A DNA stretch of 64,000 nt from Epiperipatus broadwayi. Its lineage: Eukaryota; Onychophora; Udeonychophora; Euonychophora; Peripatidae. Made by a program: the position numbers and the translations under genes. A model generated the notes under the pieces. That model was given only the letters and a program-made list of their open reading frames with translations. It was not told the origin of the DNA and did not search any database. The stretch spans positions 2,767,898-2,831,897 of the forward strand of contig JAQFVV010006312.1 of NCBI GenBank assembly GCA_028023455.1, read 5' to 3'. Of this stretch, positions 36,267 to 48,596 are shown piece by piece; within the stretch, counting starts at the first letter, position 1, and the number at the start of each line of letters is the position of its first letter.

Positions 36267-38725
36267 TCCTGAACTGAATATGAAGCATAATCATCAAGTG
36301 AAATATATATTGTGGACAATGGCCAACTTTGGTCATTCCAAATAATACAAATTTATAAGTAAGTAAAGTTAGAATGGGACAATAATATTTAAACTTCTCA
36401 TATATTTTTTTTAATAATAATGGGTATTGGATTTATTAAATATTTTTATTTATTAAATGATATGATACTTCCAAATTTTTTTTAAAAATAATAATGTGAA
36501 TATAATTATAATGTGTCATAAATAGCTGTAAAGAGGAGAAAAAAGAATGAAATTAAATAAATAATTTATTTTATTCCCTCTCTTCAGTAATTTTAATTAT
36601 TTATCAGTTTTAGTTTTTTTTAAAAAGTACTAAGAGTAAAAAAATCTTTAGTAAGTTATAGAAAAGTTGTAATTTTAATCTTTAAAAGGTGATAAGTGAG
36701 ATAAATATGTAAAATTTTATTTTTATCAGATATTTATATGAAAAGAAAAAGATTTTAACATTTATTAAATTTTATTTTAATTAATTAAAGCTGTTCTTAA
36801 TTTCTTTTTACTTTATCTTGCAACAAAACAAAAGACAATGTGGTTTAAATCATAGTAATCAAAAGTCTATCTTATTTTTGGCATACAAAAAACAACTACA
36901 GAATAATTTTTTAGCTAAAAAAAAAGAGGGAAATAATCAAACAATCTATGTGTAAAAAAGAACTAATTGGTCAGTGTTAATTTGGTTATGTAAAGCACAA
37001 GATGTTATTGAATGGATACAGAATAGTTCCAAAAATAAGATAGAGTGTAGGGTAAATCAATAGACTTTAGTATTTTGTGAACAACAGTCATTCTTAGTTA
37101 AGATGTTGAAAAAGTCCTTAGAAGCAGTATTTTCGGTTTCAACTGTTGGAAAAAAACCAGAAGTAGAAGTTCAGCTGTAAAAATGGTTTCTAAAATGGAG
37201 TTAAAGAAAACCATGTACTAAGTATTAGCTCCTTGTTGAATATCATAAAACTTGCCATGTAAATAAATCACTAGTAAAATGTTAAAAAGAAGGAGAATAC
37301 CCCTAACTTGCAACTAGCCTAGTTTTCATTCAAAAGAATACTATCTCTGTCTCTGTGTGTGTTAGTTTGACCTGGAAATTAATAGATTTAATAAAATTAG
37401 CTAAATTGATTCTGTATAGAAGCCTGAAAATATTGTATTGCAAAAATGAGATTTAACTGTGTACATCACCCTGGAAATGTATTAGTGGAGATGTTTACAA
37501 TGGAAACTAACAAGAAAGAAAAGTTAAAATTGCAACTAACAAAGAAGGATTTTAAAAAAATCCATGGTAAAAAGGTATTTAATGTACATATTATATTTAT
37601 AACTGTAAATAATTTTTAAATTAAGTATCAATTGGTAATAATTAATAATTTTATTAAATAATTTTGTTCCATTGAAATATGCTTTCCCCCCTTAATTTTA
37701 TTTTTCCTCAGAAATTTAATTGTATTATATTATTATAAGAAAAAGGAAAGAGGGTTTAAGTTAATTTAAATTTTCATCTTTGAAATATTGTTTTGCAATT
37801 TTAATTAATAAAGGGAAAAATCAATTCTGCTTCAAGTTAAAGTTTGTCAATTCAATTAGTAAAAGCCAACAAATTAATATTATTATATGAAATTAAATTT
37901 TGTTGTCAAAATTGTATATAAGTTTAAATTATCATTTTTTGTCACTTTTCTTAATTATTTAATAATTAATTTATTAAATAATCATTAAAAAATAATAGTA
38001 TTAATATTATTATTCCTTCAGGTATCTAATCTATGAATTGGCAGTGTGTAAGAATTGATTTGCTTACAACTTAGTGTTTTAGAAATTTTTAAATTATCCT
38101 AGTAAAACTATTTAAATTAAAATAGATTAAGCATATACATTTATCTTTCTCTTGTCACAGGTATTTCAGTCTTTGCCTCCTATGCTAGTTTAGAGCAATA
38201 ATGGTTACGTTATTTATATGTGGAAGTTCATGTTTGTGTTTGGATATCCAGATGGGCCTTTGGACACAATAGTATCCATTTACTGCATTTTTTTGAACAA
38301 ATTCAGTTTATTCTTGAGTGGTACACTAATGGTTCCTAATGGACAGAGCATTGATGATTTTATTATCAGTGATAGATTATCATTTATGTATGTGTATCTA
38401 TATAAGTATTATATATCATGTCCTAAGCTTAGCACTGTTTATAATGTACCACTTTTAGAATCAGTCATAAAAGAATACTTCTGATTGTTTATGTGTAATG
38501 CTGAGTAATTTGTAATTTATAACTTATTATTAGTATAAGTATTTATAGTTTTGTTCCATGCTGATTTTCATGCTTTTTATATATTTATCATATATTTATT
38601 CCTGTCTTATTCATTCCTTATATACAATGTTTTACATTTATTCACTTTATATTTTATTTATTATTTGAGTAGTTATGATGATGTTTGTCCATCTCTCCAT
38701 ACCATTTCTTCATCTACACATTGCA
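36265..38725. other. Unassigned AT-rich sequence
   Basis: No supportable gene. An 88-codon frame at 38218-38484 has no family motif and is treated as chance. Confidence 0.45.
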
Positions 38726-38751
38726 ATATATATATATATATATATATATAT

Positions 38752-38979
38752 GTCTGCAAAATGTCTTATATATATATATATATATATAAGACATTTTGCA
38801 GACTCATCCATGTTAAAAAATTTAAATATTGACATACTGACATTTCGACTTGATCACACAAGTCATCCATCCTTTATCTACCTTTTATCACCCAGTGGAT
38901 GACTTGTGTTATCAAGTCAAAATGTCAGTATATCAATATTTAAATTTTTTAACATGGATGAACCTGCAAAATATGTCTT
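38752..38979. mobile_element. Nested palindromic element
   Basis: A large inverted repeat pairs 38787-38869 with 38896-38979 around a 26-bp loop. Shared blocks include TTAAAAAATTTAAATATTGA and GACTTG..CACAAGTCATCCA. Its left end is itself part of a perfect palindrome, 38752-38803 (GTCTGCAAAATGTCTTATA, (TA)n centre, TATAAGACATTTTGCAGAC). On the minus strand the arm has a hairpin GACTTG...CAAGTC followed by GAAA, recalling Penelope termini, but without CUGANGA. A single-arm relative is at 48509-48583. Confidence 0.75.
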
Positions 38980-39014
38980 TTGTATATGCAACATGTGAAA
39001 ATCTTCGTATCAAC

Positions 39015-39017
<3 letters not shown>

Positions 39018-39055
<38 letters not shown>
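39018..39055. repeat. (TA)n microsatellite
   Basis: Alternating TA tract just downstream of the nested palindrome. Confidence 0.95.
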
Positions 39056-39057
<2 letters not shown>

Positions 39058-40299
39058 TCTTATGTAAAAAAGTATCATGTGATATAAAGATGTTTATAAT
39101 ATAATTAATAAATGCATTGTAGTAAAATATCTAATAGTTGATATTGGTTATAAGTAAGTTTAGGAATATAAGTTTGTTACAGGATAAAGTCATTTACAAT
39201 TAAATCCAGAAGTGCAGAAACAATAGCTATATATTCCAGATTATAATTAACAATATTAAATATAACCCATTAATAAAGCAAAATTAAGAAACCTAATGTT
39301 AGTGAAATTTGATCAAATTTTATATTATTAAATCTGCAGATTGTTTTAACAACTTTTCAGTTTTGTTGGATATAATAAAATAAAGTCATCACTAAAGGCT
39401 TAAATATATTAGCATCACAATATTAATATATAAAAGCATTATTGCATTCATAACCTATTTTAATAAATGTATTTAATTAAATTCTGTGGTTTTTAAAATT
39501 GTGATATCACTATAGAAGTGTTGTCCTAATTTAACACAACCAAGTTAATGGTATGTATGCTGTGATTACATCACTGGGTTGAAAGTATCAATCTTCTGAT
39601 CTAAATCATGGACAATAAATTGTATAATGGTAATCATCAATAATGGAAGCATTCTAAAGATCAGGTATGAAAACTTTTAGCATTGTAATATACTCAAATA
39701 AATAACCTTATTAATAAATGTAATCTGGTGGCATCTTATCAAATCAAGTTGAACATACATGTAGATATTAATGTACTGTAAAATCCAAACCAGGAAAAAA
39801 AATTTAAACTAAAAATTTACCTGAGATAAAAAGTTCTAACAATAAAAATCATTACATATAATAGTAAAACAAAAATGGTAACCCAACTGTGGCTTAATCA
39901 ATATCACTTATTTGAGATAAGACATAAATGTTATATTTCTACTGCTAAATTTTTTTAAATGTAAGCTATAGACAAATCTGCAAAATCAAAACCACATTGA
40001 TGAAGCAAGTTCTACTGTAATTAATAATACTGTGGTTTTGAATATTTTCAGGGGAGCTAAAATAGTCAGGATAATAATTAAATATTTGAGAATTTGTGAT
40101 TAAATAAAGGTTGTCAAAAGATGAAGAGAAGTATGAGAGCACTGGATGAGTGTTAATATATTAATGATAGTAGTCATTTTCTATTAATTATTATATATTA
40201 TTGAATTAATGGTAATATAAATATTTTAATAAAGAAACAAATTAATAATTAAAAATTGAAAGGCTTTGTCTTGAAAATCATGCATTAAAAAAAAATCTA
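39056..40299. other. AT-rich sequence, nothing recognised
   Basis: No feature supported. Confidence 0.5.
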
Positions 40300-41650
40300 A
40301 GACTCAAAATTGGGACAGATAAAATTTAAATGCCAAAGGAGAAAATGCAGATATAACATATGAGAAGAAAAAGGTCCAGAAATAGCATATAAGAAACAAG
40401 GTGTAGTGATATGAAAAAAAAGCAGAATATCACTTTACTGAAAAACTAGGTGATTTTATGAATATAATACAACCAAATAAAAAGAGAACTTAAACAGAGT
40501 GAAGAAGAAAGTATATAGATTCAAGTAAAACTTAAACATATGCAGAACTGAAAAAGGTCACAGAAAAGTTAAACTAAATTTAGAATTAATTAAATGGGGG
40601 TAAAAAGAAGTCAAACAAAAATAGATAATAATTGTTAAACAAAATTTGCAGAGGTTTAACAAGATGTTGAAAAAATGAAAGAAGACAACAAGAGTCAAAT
40701 AACTTGATAGAAATAGATTATAGATCTAAAGTAATGGATTTAACATTGGAAGGTTTAAAATTGATTTATATAAATGTAAGATGATCAATAATAAATCTAT
40801 GGTTGAAATATTTACCAAATGAGAGACACTATTGATAAAAAAGGCTGAGGAAAATGTTAAGCAATATAAATCAAATTCCAAAGGCTAGAATAAAAAATAA
40901 CAATAAAATATAGACTAGAAGTATAATAAATTTATCAATAAGCATGCTATCCAAGATGATTTGTAAAACAGAGATGATGATATAAAGCAATTTAAAGGTG
41001 GAAATACAAACAGATATTTGAACGGTATTGTAAAGCCATTTAAGACAAATTTTGAAGTGGAAAAAAAGCAAGATGGAATATACTATAAATATTTCAAGAA
41101 AAATACATACCAACTAGAGGCATATATCATAGTTGAGATCACCTACAGCCTTTCCTTTGATAGAAGAAATAATACAAACAATAAAGCATAACCTTTCAAT
41201 TATTGATCTAGTAGAATTTAACTGAATTCTCATAAATTATTAATTGGAAAAATAGTAGAGGTACTAAATGCTATAGTTTCAGGACATTTATCTAATAGAA
41301 AATGTGTAGATCAGTCAAGATTTGCAATATCAACAATATAAATACTTAGCTATTAAAAGAAATATACAAGAGAGCAGGCAAATTACCAACTAAAATCATA
41401 CATTACCCAGATATAATAAGAAAAACATTAGGGAACAGACAGATTACCAACCAAGACCATACAATTATAGAAATTATAGTCAAAGGAAAATAAGATGGAG
41501 CACTAGAAGTAAAGAAAATAACCAGAGAGAGTCATATTCCAGGAAAAATAAGATGGAGAAAATGGAAGTAAAGGAAGTAAGCTGAGAGGTCATATTTTAC
41601 TGTTTCAGATAGTAAAAAATATGAAAGTACAAAAATATGAAGTGTTAGAA
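40300..41650 (+). other. Purine-rich, coding-like decayed region, unidentified
   Basis: The plus strand is strongly purine-rich, with dense AAA, GAA, AGA and AAG codons. Short open pieces read like basic/helical protein, for example KPFKTNFEVEKK near 41030 and Arg/Ser/Lys-rich text near 41470-41560. The style resembles the gag-like regions at 10.2 and 26.5 kb, but I could not align it to them or name a family. Frames are broken throughout. Confidence 0.3.
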
Positions 41651-44600
41651 ATTAATGTAAACACACATATCCTAAAGAATTTGACGGAGAAAGTGACAGA
41701 TTTGATAGAGTCAAAAAAATTACATAAACACATTGCCACTTTGGAAAACTAGAGGGAACTGTATTGGGATATTTTTCCTGGAAGGGATGTTTACAATATG
41801 GTAGTAATATGATATTAAATATGGAAAACATTATGTATGGGATGACCAATGCAGTTTTTGACAATGACATATACATAAACAATTATTGCAAACATGATTG
41901 CCCACTGGTACCAAATCAAAATTGATTGATTTTAAACTCAGACCCTGTCTTTAATATACAACAATATTATACAATGTATATCTTCTAGCAAAGCAAAATT
42001 GTAGCTATTACTTTTAAAAAAGACACATGTTACATTGGCAAATAAAAAGAAGCCTAGGATGGAGCCTATGCAAGTCTGACTGTTTTTTAATTGTGGCAGG
42101 CTTAATTTAAGATCAGTATTTTGGTTCTAATTTTATGGATTGAAATTATTATATAGTTGATTATTATAAAGACAAATTGATCTGTAATAGAGAAGAGATT
42201 CACTAAATTCTTCATTTTATTGCCACACAGAATCATATAGATCGAGGTGTCAGTTGCATCCAGATAAGTGCATGTGCAACTGCTATTAAAGAATAGAAAC
42301 ATGGATCCACTTTGCTTTTGGTAATGTGATATAAATAACTTCATTTTAAATGTTGTACATCATCATTGGTTGAGACCAAGTGATAAATCATCCCTGAAGA
42401 GATTAATATAAAAGATTGAAAAAAGAAATTGTGATAGACTAATAAAATGGGTGAGATAATAAAGAAGGCTAGATGGCAAAGGCAATATATATTTTTAGGA
42501 ATATGATGGGGTATTTTTTAGGGCACCACTGGTAAGTAAATAAAAAAACTATCAGTATAAAAAGTTTTTTCCCTCTTTACAATGGATCATTAATGTCTAT
42601 ACAGAAATGTGAAAACAATGACTTTTGTATAGCAGATAAAAAATGAATTAAAAAATCCTAAAATTCATGAAATCTCAAACCATGTAAGAAAAAAAAAACA
42701 ATAATTTAAGAATCACAGATATTAGATAACATATATGAAATAATACAATTTTTTTCTTCTTTCTTTATTTCTATATTTTCAATCATACCATTTCTAATCT
42801 TCTGTTACACTTTACACTACTATTTTTTTACATCAAAACATTACTTTTACAGTTTCTACTGTCCTGTAGTCATCGTCATAGCCACAATATCTTAATATAT
42901 AATCATACTATTAATACATTCTGCATATATTTATAGTTTTGGGATAAAAATGGTATTGTTAAGTGTATAAGAAGATTGGAAATGGTATGATATATGACAT
43001 AAAAAAGGAAAAAGGAAGAAAACAACCACATAATTGAATAGGTAGGCAAGTGTGATGATTAAGAGATTTTTTTTCACATTAAATGGAAAAGTGTGAAATA
43101 TAATATTTTATGGGACTAGTTAAATGTGTGATGTGGAAAAAAAGAAAGAAAAATACCATTTAGGTGAAGGCTAATAAAGCTAAGAAATTGATGTAGAGAA
43201 ATAGTGAAGCTTACTGTAGCGCAGAATAAAAGATTTGGAATGTCTTTGATAAAAGATAGATTGATTTGGCATTTATCCTAAAAAGTTAAAATAAATGAAA
43301 TTATTTCATTAAGTATATGGATGTGTTTAAATATTGAGATGTTAAATGAAATATCTCAATGAAAATAATGTGATTAATATTTTAATAAATAATATGAGCA
43401 AAAGATATAGTTTTATATGAATTTATATTTTAGTTTATTTTATGTCATAATTAAATAAGAATATTTGTGTTTGAATTAAAATTAGCATATTTCTTTTATT
43501 TAAAATTAATTAAAGTAATAATAGAACAGCCTTTCAAGTGATGGAATTTAAAAAAAAAAGATTTTTTTTCAATGTAAATGTATCAGGGTTAAAACTTAAT
43601 AAGCAAATCAGATTTGGTAGTATTGTAAAAGATCAAACAAAATATTTTTTAGATTGTTGTTCTTTTTCTGCTGTCTGCTAAGGATAGAGGGCGTGGAAAA
43701 TTGCTAATTAACATATATTACTTGTCAGAGCTGTGAAATCTAAGTGTTTTTGGTCAGTGTATAAAGTTGGACATAAGCTAAGGAATTTTGACTAAAGGAA
43801 TAAATATCACAATCTACCTATACAGTTTCTTGGACTGCAGAAAGTGTTCGAAAAAAAAATTGTCTTTTCACATCAAACATTAAAAGAAAAAAGAAAGACG
43901 TGGATAATTAACACAGAAGGGAAAATCTACTTATGCTAAATCATTTATTGCTGATTCACATGAAGTGAAACCAAACCCAACTTATCAGTTTTTTTTCTAA
44001 TGGAATCAAACTTACCAAATAATATGCATATTTAAAGTTTTTTAAAAAGAGAGAGTTTTTTTATTTTTTAAATATGTGTTTCAGCCAAAAAAAAAAAAAC
44101 ATACTTAAGATTTTAGGAAAAAATATTTTAATTAATAATGTTACTAATTTATATATGCTAATGTTTTGAATGTTTAACAAAGAAAAGGTATTGCCATTTT
44201 TATCTGCTGAGCATGCTTTTGATGTTGATGGTTAGAATCATGGTTCTCATATTTTGTCACAGTAAACAAAGGGACATGCGTACATGTTATGTAAATGTCG
44301 TATTTATATAATCCATTTCGTTGACAAGGGAAGACTGCATTCTTTTTTGTTTACAGCATGGATGATTATCAAAGAACCATTCTTCTTAGAATATTGTTAA
44401 TATAGAAGTAGCAAATTAGAGAAACAAGATCTGGGTTTTCAATCAAATTATTTATGAGTAAAATATTGTATGTTATGGAATTAAGTTTACCAACCTAAAG
44501 GAAATGATTATCAACATTGCAATTAGCACTATTTTCTATATAAAATATAGGTATAAAGTTATATCTTTTATTAATGGTCCAATATATTTAAAAAAAGGTT

Positions 44601-44699
44601 ACCTTGGAAACAGATTGAGATTGTTGATTGTTTTTTTTATTGGGATTGTCTAAGTGTTGATTGATTTAAATGATATATATATATATACTATAATATAAT
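41651..44699. other. Unassigned AT-rich sequence
   Basis: No gene supported. Low-complexity A-rich stretches are common. Confidence 0.5.
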
Positions 44700-45514
44700 G
44701 AACATTGTAATAGCTCTAAACAAGTTTTTTTGATAAAGCCAGTTTTGAGCTAATGGCTTTCATCACTGAAATGTTAGGATATTCAGAGACTTGATTCAAA
44801 ATACAATCTCAAGCCCAGCATTTATTGAAACTTAATGTAAATAAAAAATCTAAAATTTTCAGACATCTATATGTTTTCAAATTCAGCTATAAAACATAAA
44901 TAACCATATGGGACTGAATTAAATTCAGATACACCATATATTAATAGCCTTAGCAATATAACATTGCCAAAGCCTCAAAAGCCAAACTATAATAGTAAGA
45001 AAACCAAGTCATACATCATGTCACTTAATTAGCTTGTATTTACAAATGTAATATATTGAGCATGCTAACAGCTCTAAATAAGCTTTTTCAATAAATGCTG
45101 CAAGAGAAAGCATTTAAAATCTCTATCTAGAATTATCCTTATCCCCAAACTGGTTTTGAGCAAGTGACTCTGATCAATCAGGTGTTAGGATATTCAGATC
45201 ACTACATCTAAAATACAAACTCAAGTCCAGAGTTTATTGAATACTTAACTAAATGTCTGAATTTATTCAAACATCTATATGTCTTCAAATTTGGCTATCT
45301 AACTTAAATAGCCATATGAGACTGAAGTAAATTAAGTTACACCATATATTAGTAGCCTTGCAATATAACACTGCCAAAGCCTTAGAAGGCAAAACTATAA
45401 TAGTAAGGAAACCAAGTCATACATCATGTGACATAATTAACTTGTAATTACAAATGTAATCTAACTAGCATGCTAATATCTCTAAACAAGTTTTTTGATA
45501 AATGCTGCATCTGA
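44700..45514. repeat. Diverged tandem repeat, period about 360-410 bp
   Basis: The phrase AGC(A/T)(C/T)T..AAGTTTTTT.GATAAA recurs at about 44712, 45070 and 45478, giving periods of 358 and 408 bp. The two full units share most of their length, including TGTTAGGATATTCAGA, ACATCTATATGT.TTCAAAT, CACCATATATTA.TAGCCTT and AAACCAAGTCATACATCATGT. Unit 2 carries about 50 extra bases (45106-45160). The unit also has a hairpin, AGCCA/TGGCT (44737-44759), opposite a GTGATGA on the minus strand. No coding capacity. Confidence 0.8.
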
Positions 45515-47735
45515 ATATGTAGTATTGTTTTAATGGGAAAAATAAATATATCAACTATTTAGTCTTGTTGTTTAAATAAAAGTCAAGATGTACTAAAACA
45601 TTTATTTAAGAAGTTAGTTTATCTATGAAATTGTGAAGAGATAAATGGAGAAGAAATGCCAATGTTGTTTCTATGGATATTTTCAACACAAATCGATTAT
45701 CAGTAGTGTCATGCATAATTTTTTTTTTACATTTTATTGTGCCAGAGTTGTAGCATTACAGAATTATAAAAAATAAACCATGGATTTAAATTTATTTTTT
45801 TAGTATTGTAATATTTAAGGTGAGACTCTGAAATTTTTACATTCAACTTTTAATATTTTTAAATGAGAGTAAAAATAAAACCAGGAATTACATTTATAAT
45901 TTATTATAATCAAATAGATAAAGTAAAAGAAACTACACATGTACTTACCATAGTTTAAATGAAAAAATAAAATGCAATAATATATTTCTCCAAAAAAAAC
46001 AAAAACATTATTTTTAAATTTTTTGTTAAATTAAAATAAACATTTTCCTTCATTCATATTATTACTAAATTGTGATGCATTATAAGATCTATTATAAAAA
46101 AATGGCTATTAACATCTTACCTCAAGTTTTCCTGCAATACATTATATGTTCTCCCTGCTCAGTTTTTTTCATTTTAATGACCTTGTGTTGAATTTGTGAA
46201 CAAAGTGATCAAATCTTTACTTTTAGCAAAATTTTATTAAAACATATATACAAATAATAAAAGTATTCTTAGAAGTAAAAAAAAATCAATTGTACAAATA
46301 AAAAACAGTAACAAGATTTTTGCTACACAGAATACAATGTTTGTGTTGAGTTTAAAATAATGTATTCAATAAAAATAAAAAAAAAACATTTTTTATCAAC
46401 TATTTATTTTTTTTAAAAAAATGTTATTGAAAACTATATACAAATAATGAAAGTATTATTAGAAATAAAATTATTAATATTACAAATAAAAACAAAGTAA
46501 TAATGTAATCAATGCAAAGTACTTTATATTTACTATTATGTAAGTTTCATGAAGCACCAAAAATACAATACAATATAAAAATAACTATATGCAAACATCA
46601 CATACTTATTAAAAATAAATATTTAATAATTTAATCTAAAATAACTTTAACTTTAAAATCCTTTACATTTTTTTGACAGCCTCTAGTGACCAGTTTGATA
46701 AATTTACAAGTTTTATTTCACCAAATTTATATTTATTCTGTATTATATGTTTAGACATTTGAATTATTTATTAAAAATATATATTTACAAATGAAAACTA
46801 CTCTTAAAGATATTATTTCAACTTAGCAACTATAAAAAAATATTAAATGGAAATATGTAATAAGGACAATAATTTATTTGGATGATTATTACTTTATTGA
46901 TATTTATATTAAAATAATGAAATTAGATTTGTTGTAATTTAATTTCTAGAATCTAAAAAAAAATATTATTTAGATAACATAAAGCTAATGATATTATATT
47001 TAAATTAAAAATTATAATTATTATAAAAATGACAAAATAATCTTCTCTAACCAATTTGAATGTGTGGTTTTTATCCAATTACAAATTTTAGCATAGTAAA
47101 ATTGATAACTTTTAATATCTTTTTTAAATAAAACATAAATTTCATCACATTATTCTTCTCAGAAGACAAATATGTTGTGAAAAAATAATTGAAAATTTGT
47201 AAACAAATTATTTCAGGAATTAAAACAAAAGCATGATTATGCTCAAAAGCAATTGCAATTGCTCTTTTAAAGTGAACAAAAAGCTCCCAATCAGCAGAGT
47301 TTCTGGATCATTTGTAGTAGTTGCCTTCACATAATATTAACATCCTGAGAATGTTTTAAATCAATAAATCAATGTTATTTTAGTTTACAGTTTTTGACAT
47401 CAGATAAATGTAACACTGGCATAATAACACTAAATATGTCTGCAAGAAAGTAAGTAAATGCTGAAGCAAACAGCAGCTCTGTCATATACACTAGGGAGTT
47501 GTCATTGTGAGTACTTAAAAAGTTAATTATTTACATGACTTTAACATAAATGTACCACAATGCTGCTAAAAATCTTTATACACTCTAAAAAAATAATAAT
47601 ACTTGAGTCACTAATCATTGTGTGGACTTGATAAAATTATGTCATTTATAAGTTATTTATAAGTTATAAGGTAAAATTATTCTATTAAAAGAGGAATTGT
47701 CAATTCCATCCTTTTTTTTGTTTTTAGTATTTTGT
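45515..47735. other. AT-rich sequence with a small local duplication
   Basis: A segment of about 80 bp at 46241-46325 recurs diverged at 46434-46510 (TATATACAAATAAT.AAAGTATT.TTAGAA). Otherwise nothing is recognised. Confidence 0.5.
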
Positions 47736-47792
47736 TATGTAAAGCCTTACATATGATGTTTTTATAAAACATCATATGTAAGGCTTTACATA
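47736..47792. repeat. Perfect hairpin next to a Penelope remnant
   Basis: Arms 47736-47762 and 47766-47792 (27 bp each) are perfect reverse complements around a 3-bp loop. It lies about 50 bp before the first recognisable Penelope codons at 47840. Confidence 0.85.
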
Positions 47793-47839
47793 TGTAAGGG
47801 ATTATTTATAAAATCAGTAGAAGACTATCTTGTTTTAAT

Positions 47840-48301
47840 ATAAAAACTACTTTTTCTACTGGCAAAAAAATTGGTGATTTTTTATATAAACCTAAAGACA
47901 AAATATTTTTGGAACACCAAGGAGTTTATAAAATTCCATGTTTGCAGTGCTCAAGAAGCTATGTGGGTCAGTCTAATAGATGAATAAATGTTGGAATTAA
48001 TGAACATAGAAATGCTTTTAATCAAAAAAATAGCACATCAGTTTTTACTTCCCATTTTTTAGAAATTGGTCACAAACCTGATTTTGACAATGCAAAAATA
48101 CTTGCTAATTTGGAAAGATATGATTTAAAAACCATGAGAGAGTCAATTGAAATATTAAGAAGACCTACTGGGTTAAATAGATCTGAGGATGCACAACATA
48201 TTCCATCTATGTGGAAACCTCTCATTTTATCTAATATTAACTTAAAATTAATAGGTGAAAAAACTGGGGAAATAAACATTTTGATAAGCCTCATATTGTG
48301 A
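47840..48301 (+). pseudogene. Penelope GIY-YIG domain, second family
   Basis: The sequence opens with a linker (FSTGKKIGDFLYKPKDKIF) and the GIY-YIG core GVYKIPCLQCSRSYVGQS (about 47929-47980), including CxxC. A stop (TGA at about 47982) falls where the catalytic Arg helix begins. The sequence continues INVGINEHRNAF, then TSHFLEIGHKPDFDNAKIL (about 48040-48105), then the long helix TMRESIEILRRP. It is clearly different from the family at 12.5-22 kb and keeps the canonical GVY. No RT domain is present, so it is 5'-truncated. Confidence 0.85.
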
Positions 48302-48487
48302 ATGCTGAACTACTTCAAGTTGCACTGAGTCATGTTATTATTTGAGATCTAATGATTTTTCTTTCAAAAGTTAACCTTGATAATGGCAGTTGCTAGTCTG
48401 TCAAAATGTTGGATTGTAATGCAAAATAATGCAGTTTATTCCCAAAAATAATAATTTATCTATATCATACAACCATGAAAACATTAT
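48302..48487 (+). mobile_element. 3' tail of the second-family Penelope remnant
   Basis: Non-coding tail running into (TA)n at about 48486. It contains a decayed hammerhead-like stretch (48374-48415): CTTGATAA, a GGCAG/CTGTC hairpin and AAAA where GAAA is expected. The tail is shared, inverted, with 33325-33410. Confidence 0.65.
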
Positions 48488-48508
48488 ATATATATATATA
48501 TATATATA

Positions 48509-48583
48509 GGTCCATCTGCATTAAAAATGTAAATATTGATATATTGGCATTTCGACTTGATCGCATAAGTCATCCACTGGGTG
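48509..48583. mobile_element. Single arm of the palindromic element family
   Basis: Matches the right arm of 38787-38979 in reverse orientation (AAATATTGATATA.TGGCATTTCGACTTGATCGCATAAGTCATCCACTGGGTGA pattern). It lies between two (TA)n tracts (48486-48508 and 48584-48596). The opposite arm is missing. Confidence 0.75.
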
Positions 48584-48596
48584 ATATATATATATA

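Noticed and set aside
36041-36336. Open frames on both strands encoding IYIYIY or YIYI runs
   Set aside because: They are translations of (TA)n microsatellites. The same applies at 13540-13791, 38551-38902 and 38850-39056.
38218-38484. 88-codon open frame with GYPDGPLD and IDDFIISD
   Set aside because: No family recognised, no splice or promoter context, and no neighbouring element; length is compatible with chance.
38820-38990. Hairpin GACTTG/CAAGTC followed by GAAA as a hammerhead
   Set aside because: The hairpin consumes the bases that would be G8 and A9, and CUGANGA is absent; kept only as a resemblance.
44737-44785. Hammerhead-like hairpin next to GTGATGA in the tandem repeat
   Set aside because: GAAA is missing after stem II, and the second unit does not preserve the core, so I do not call a ribozyme here.
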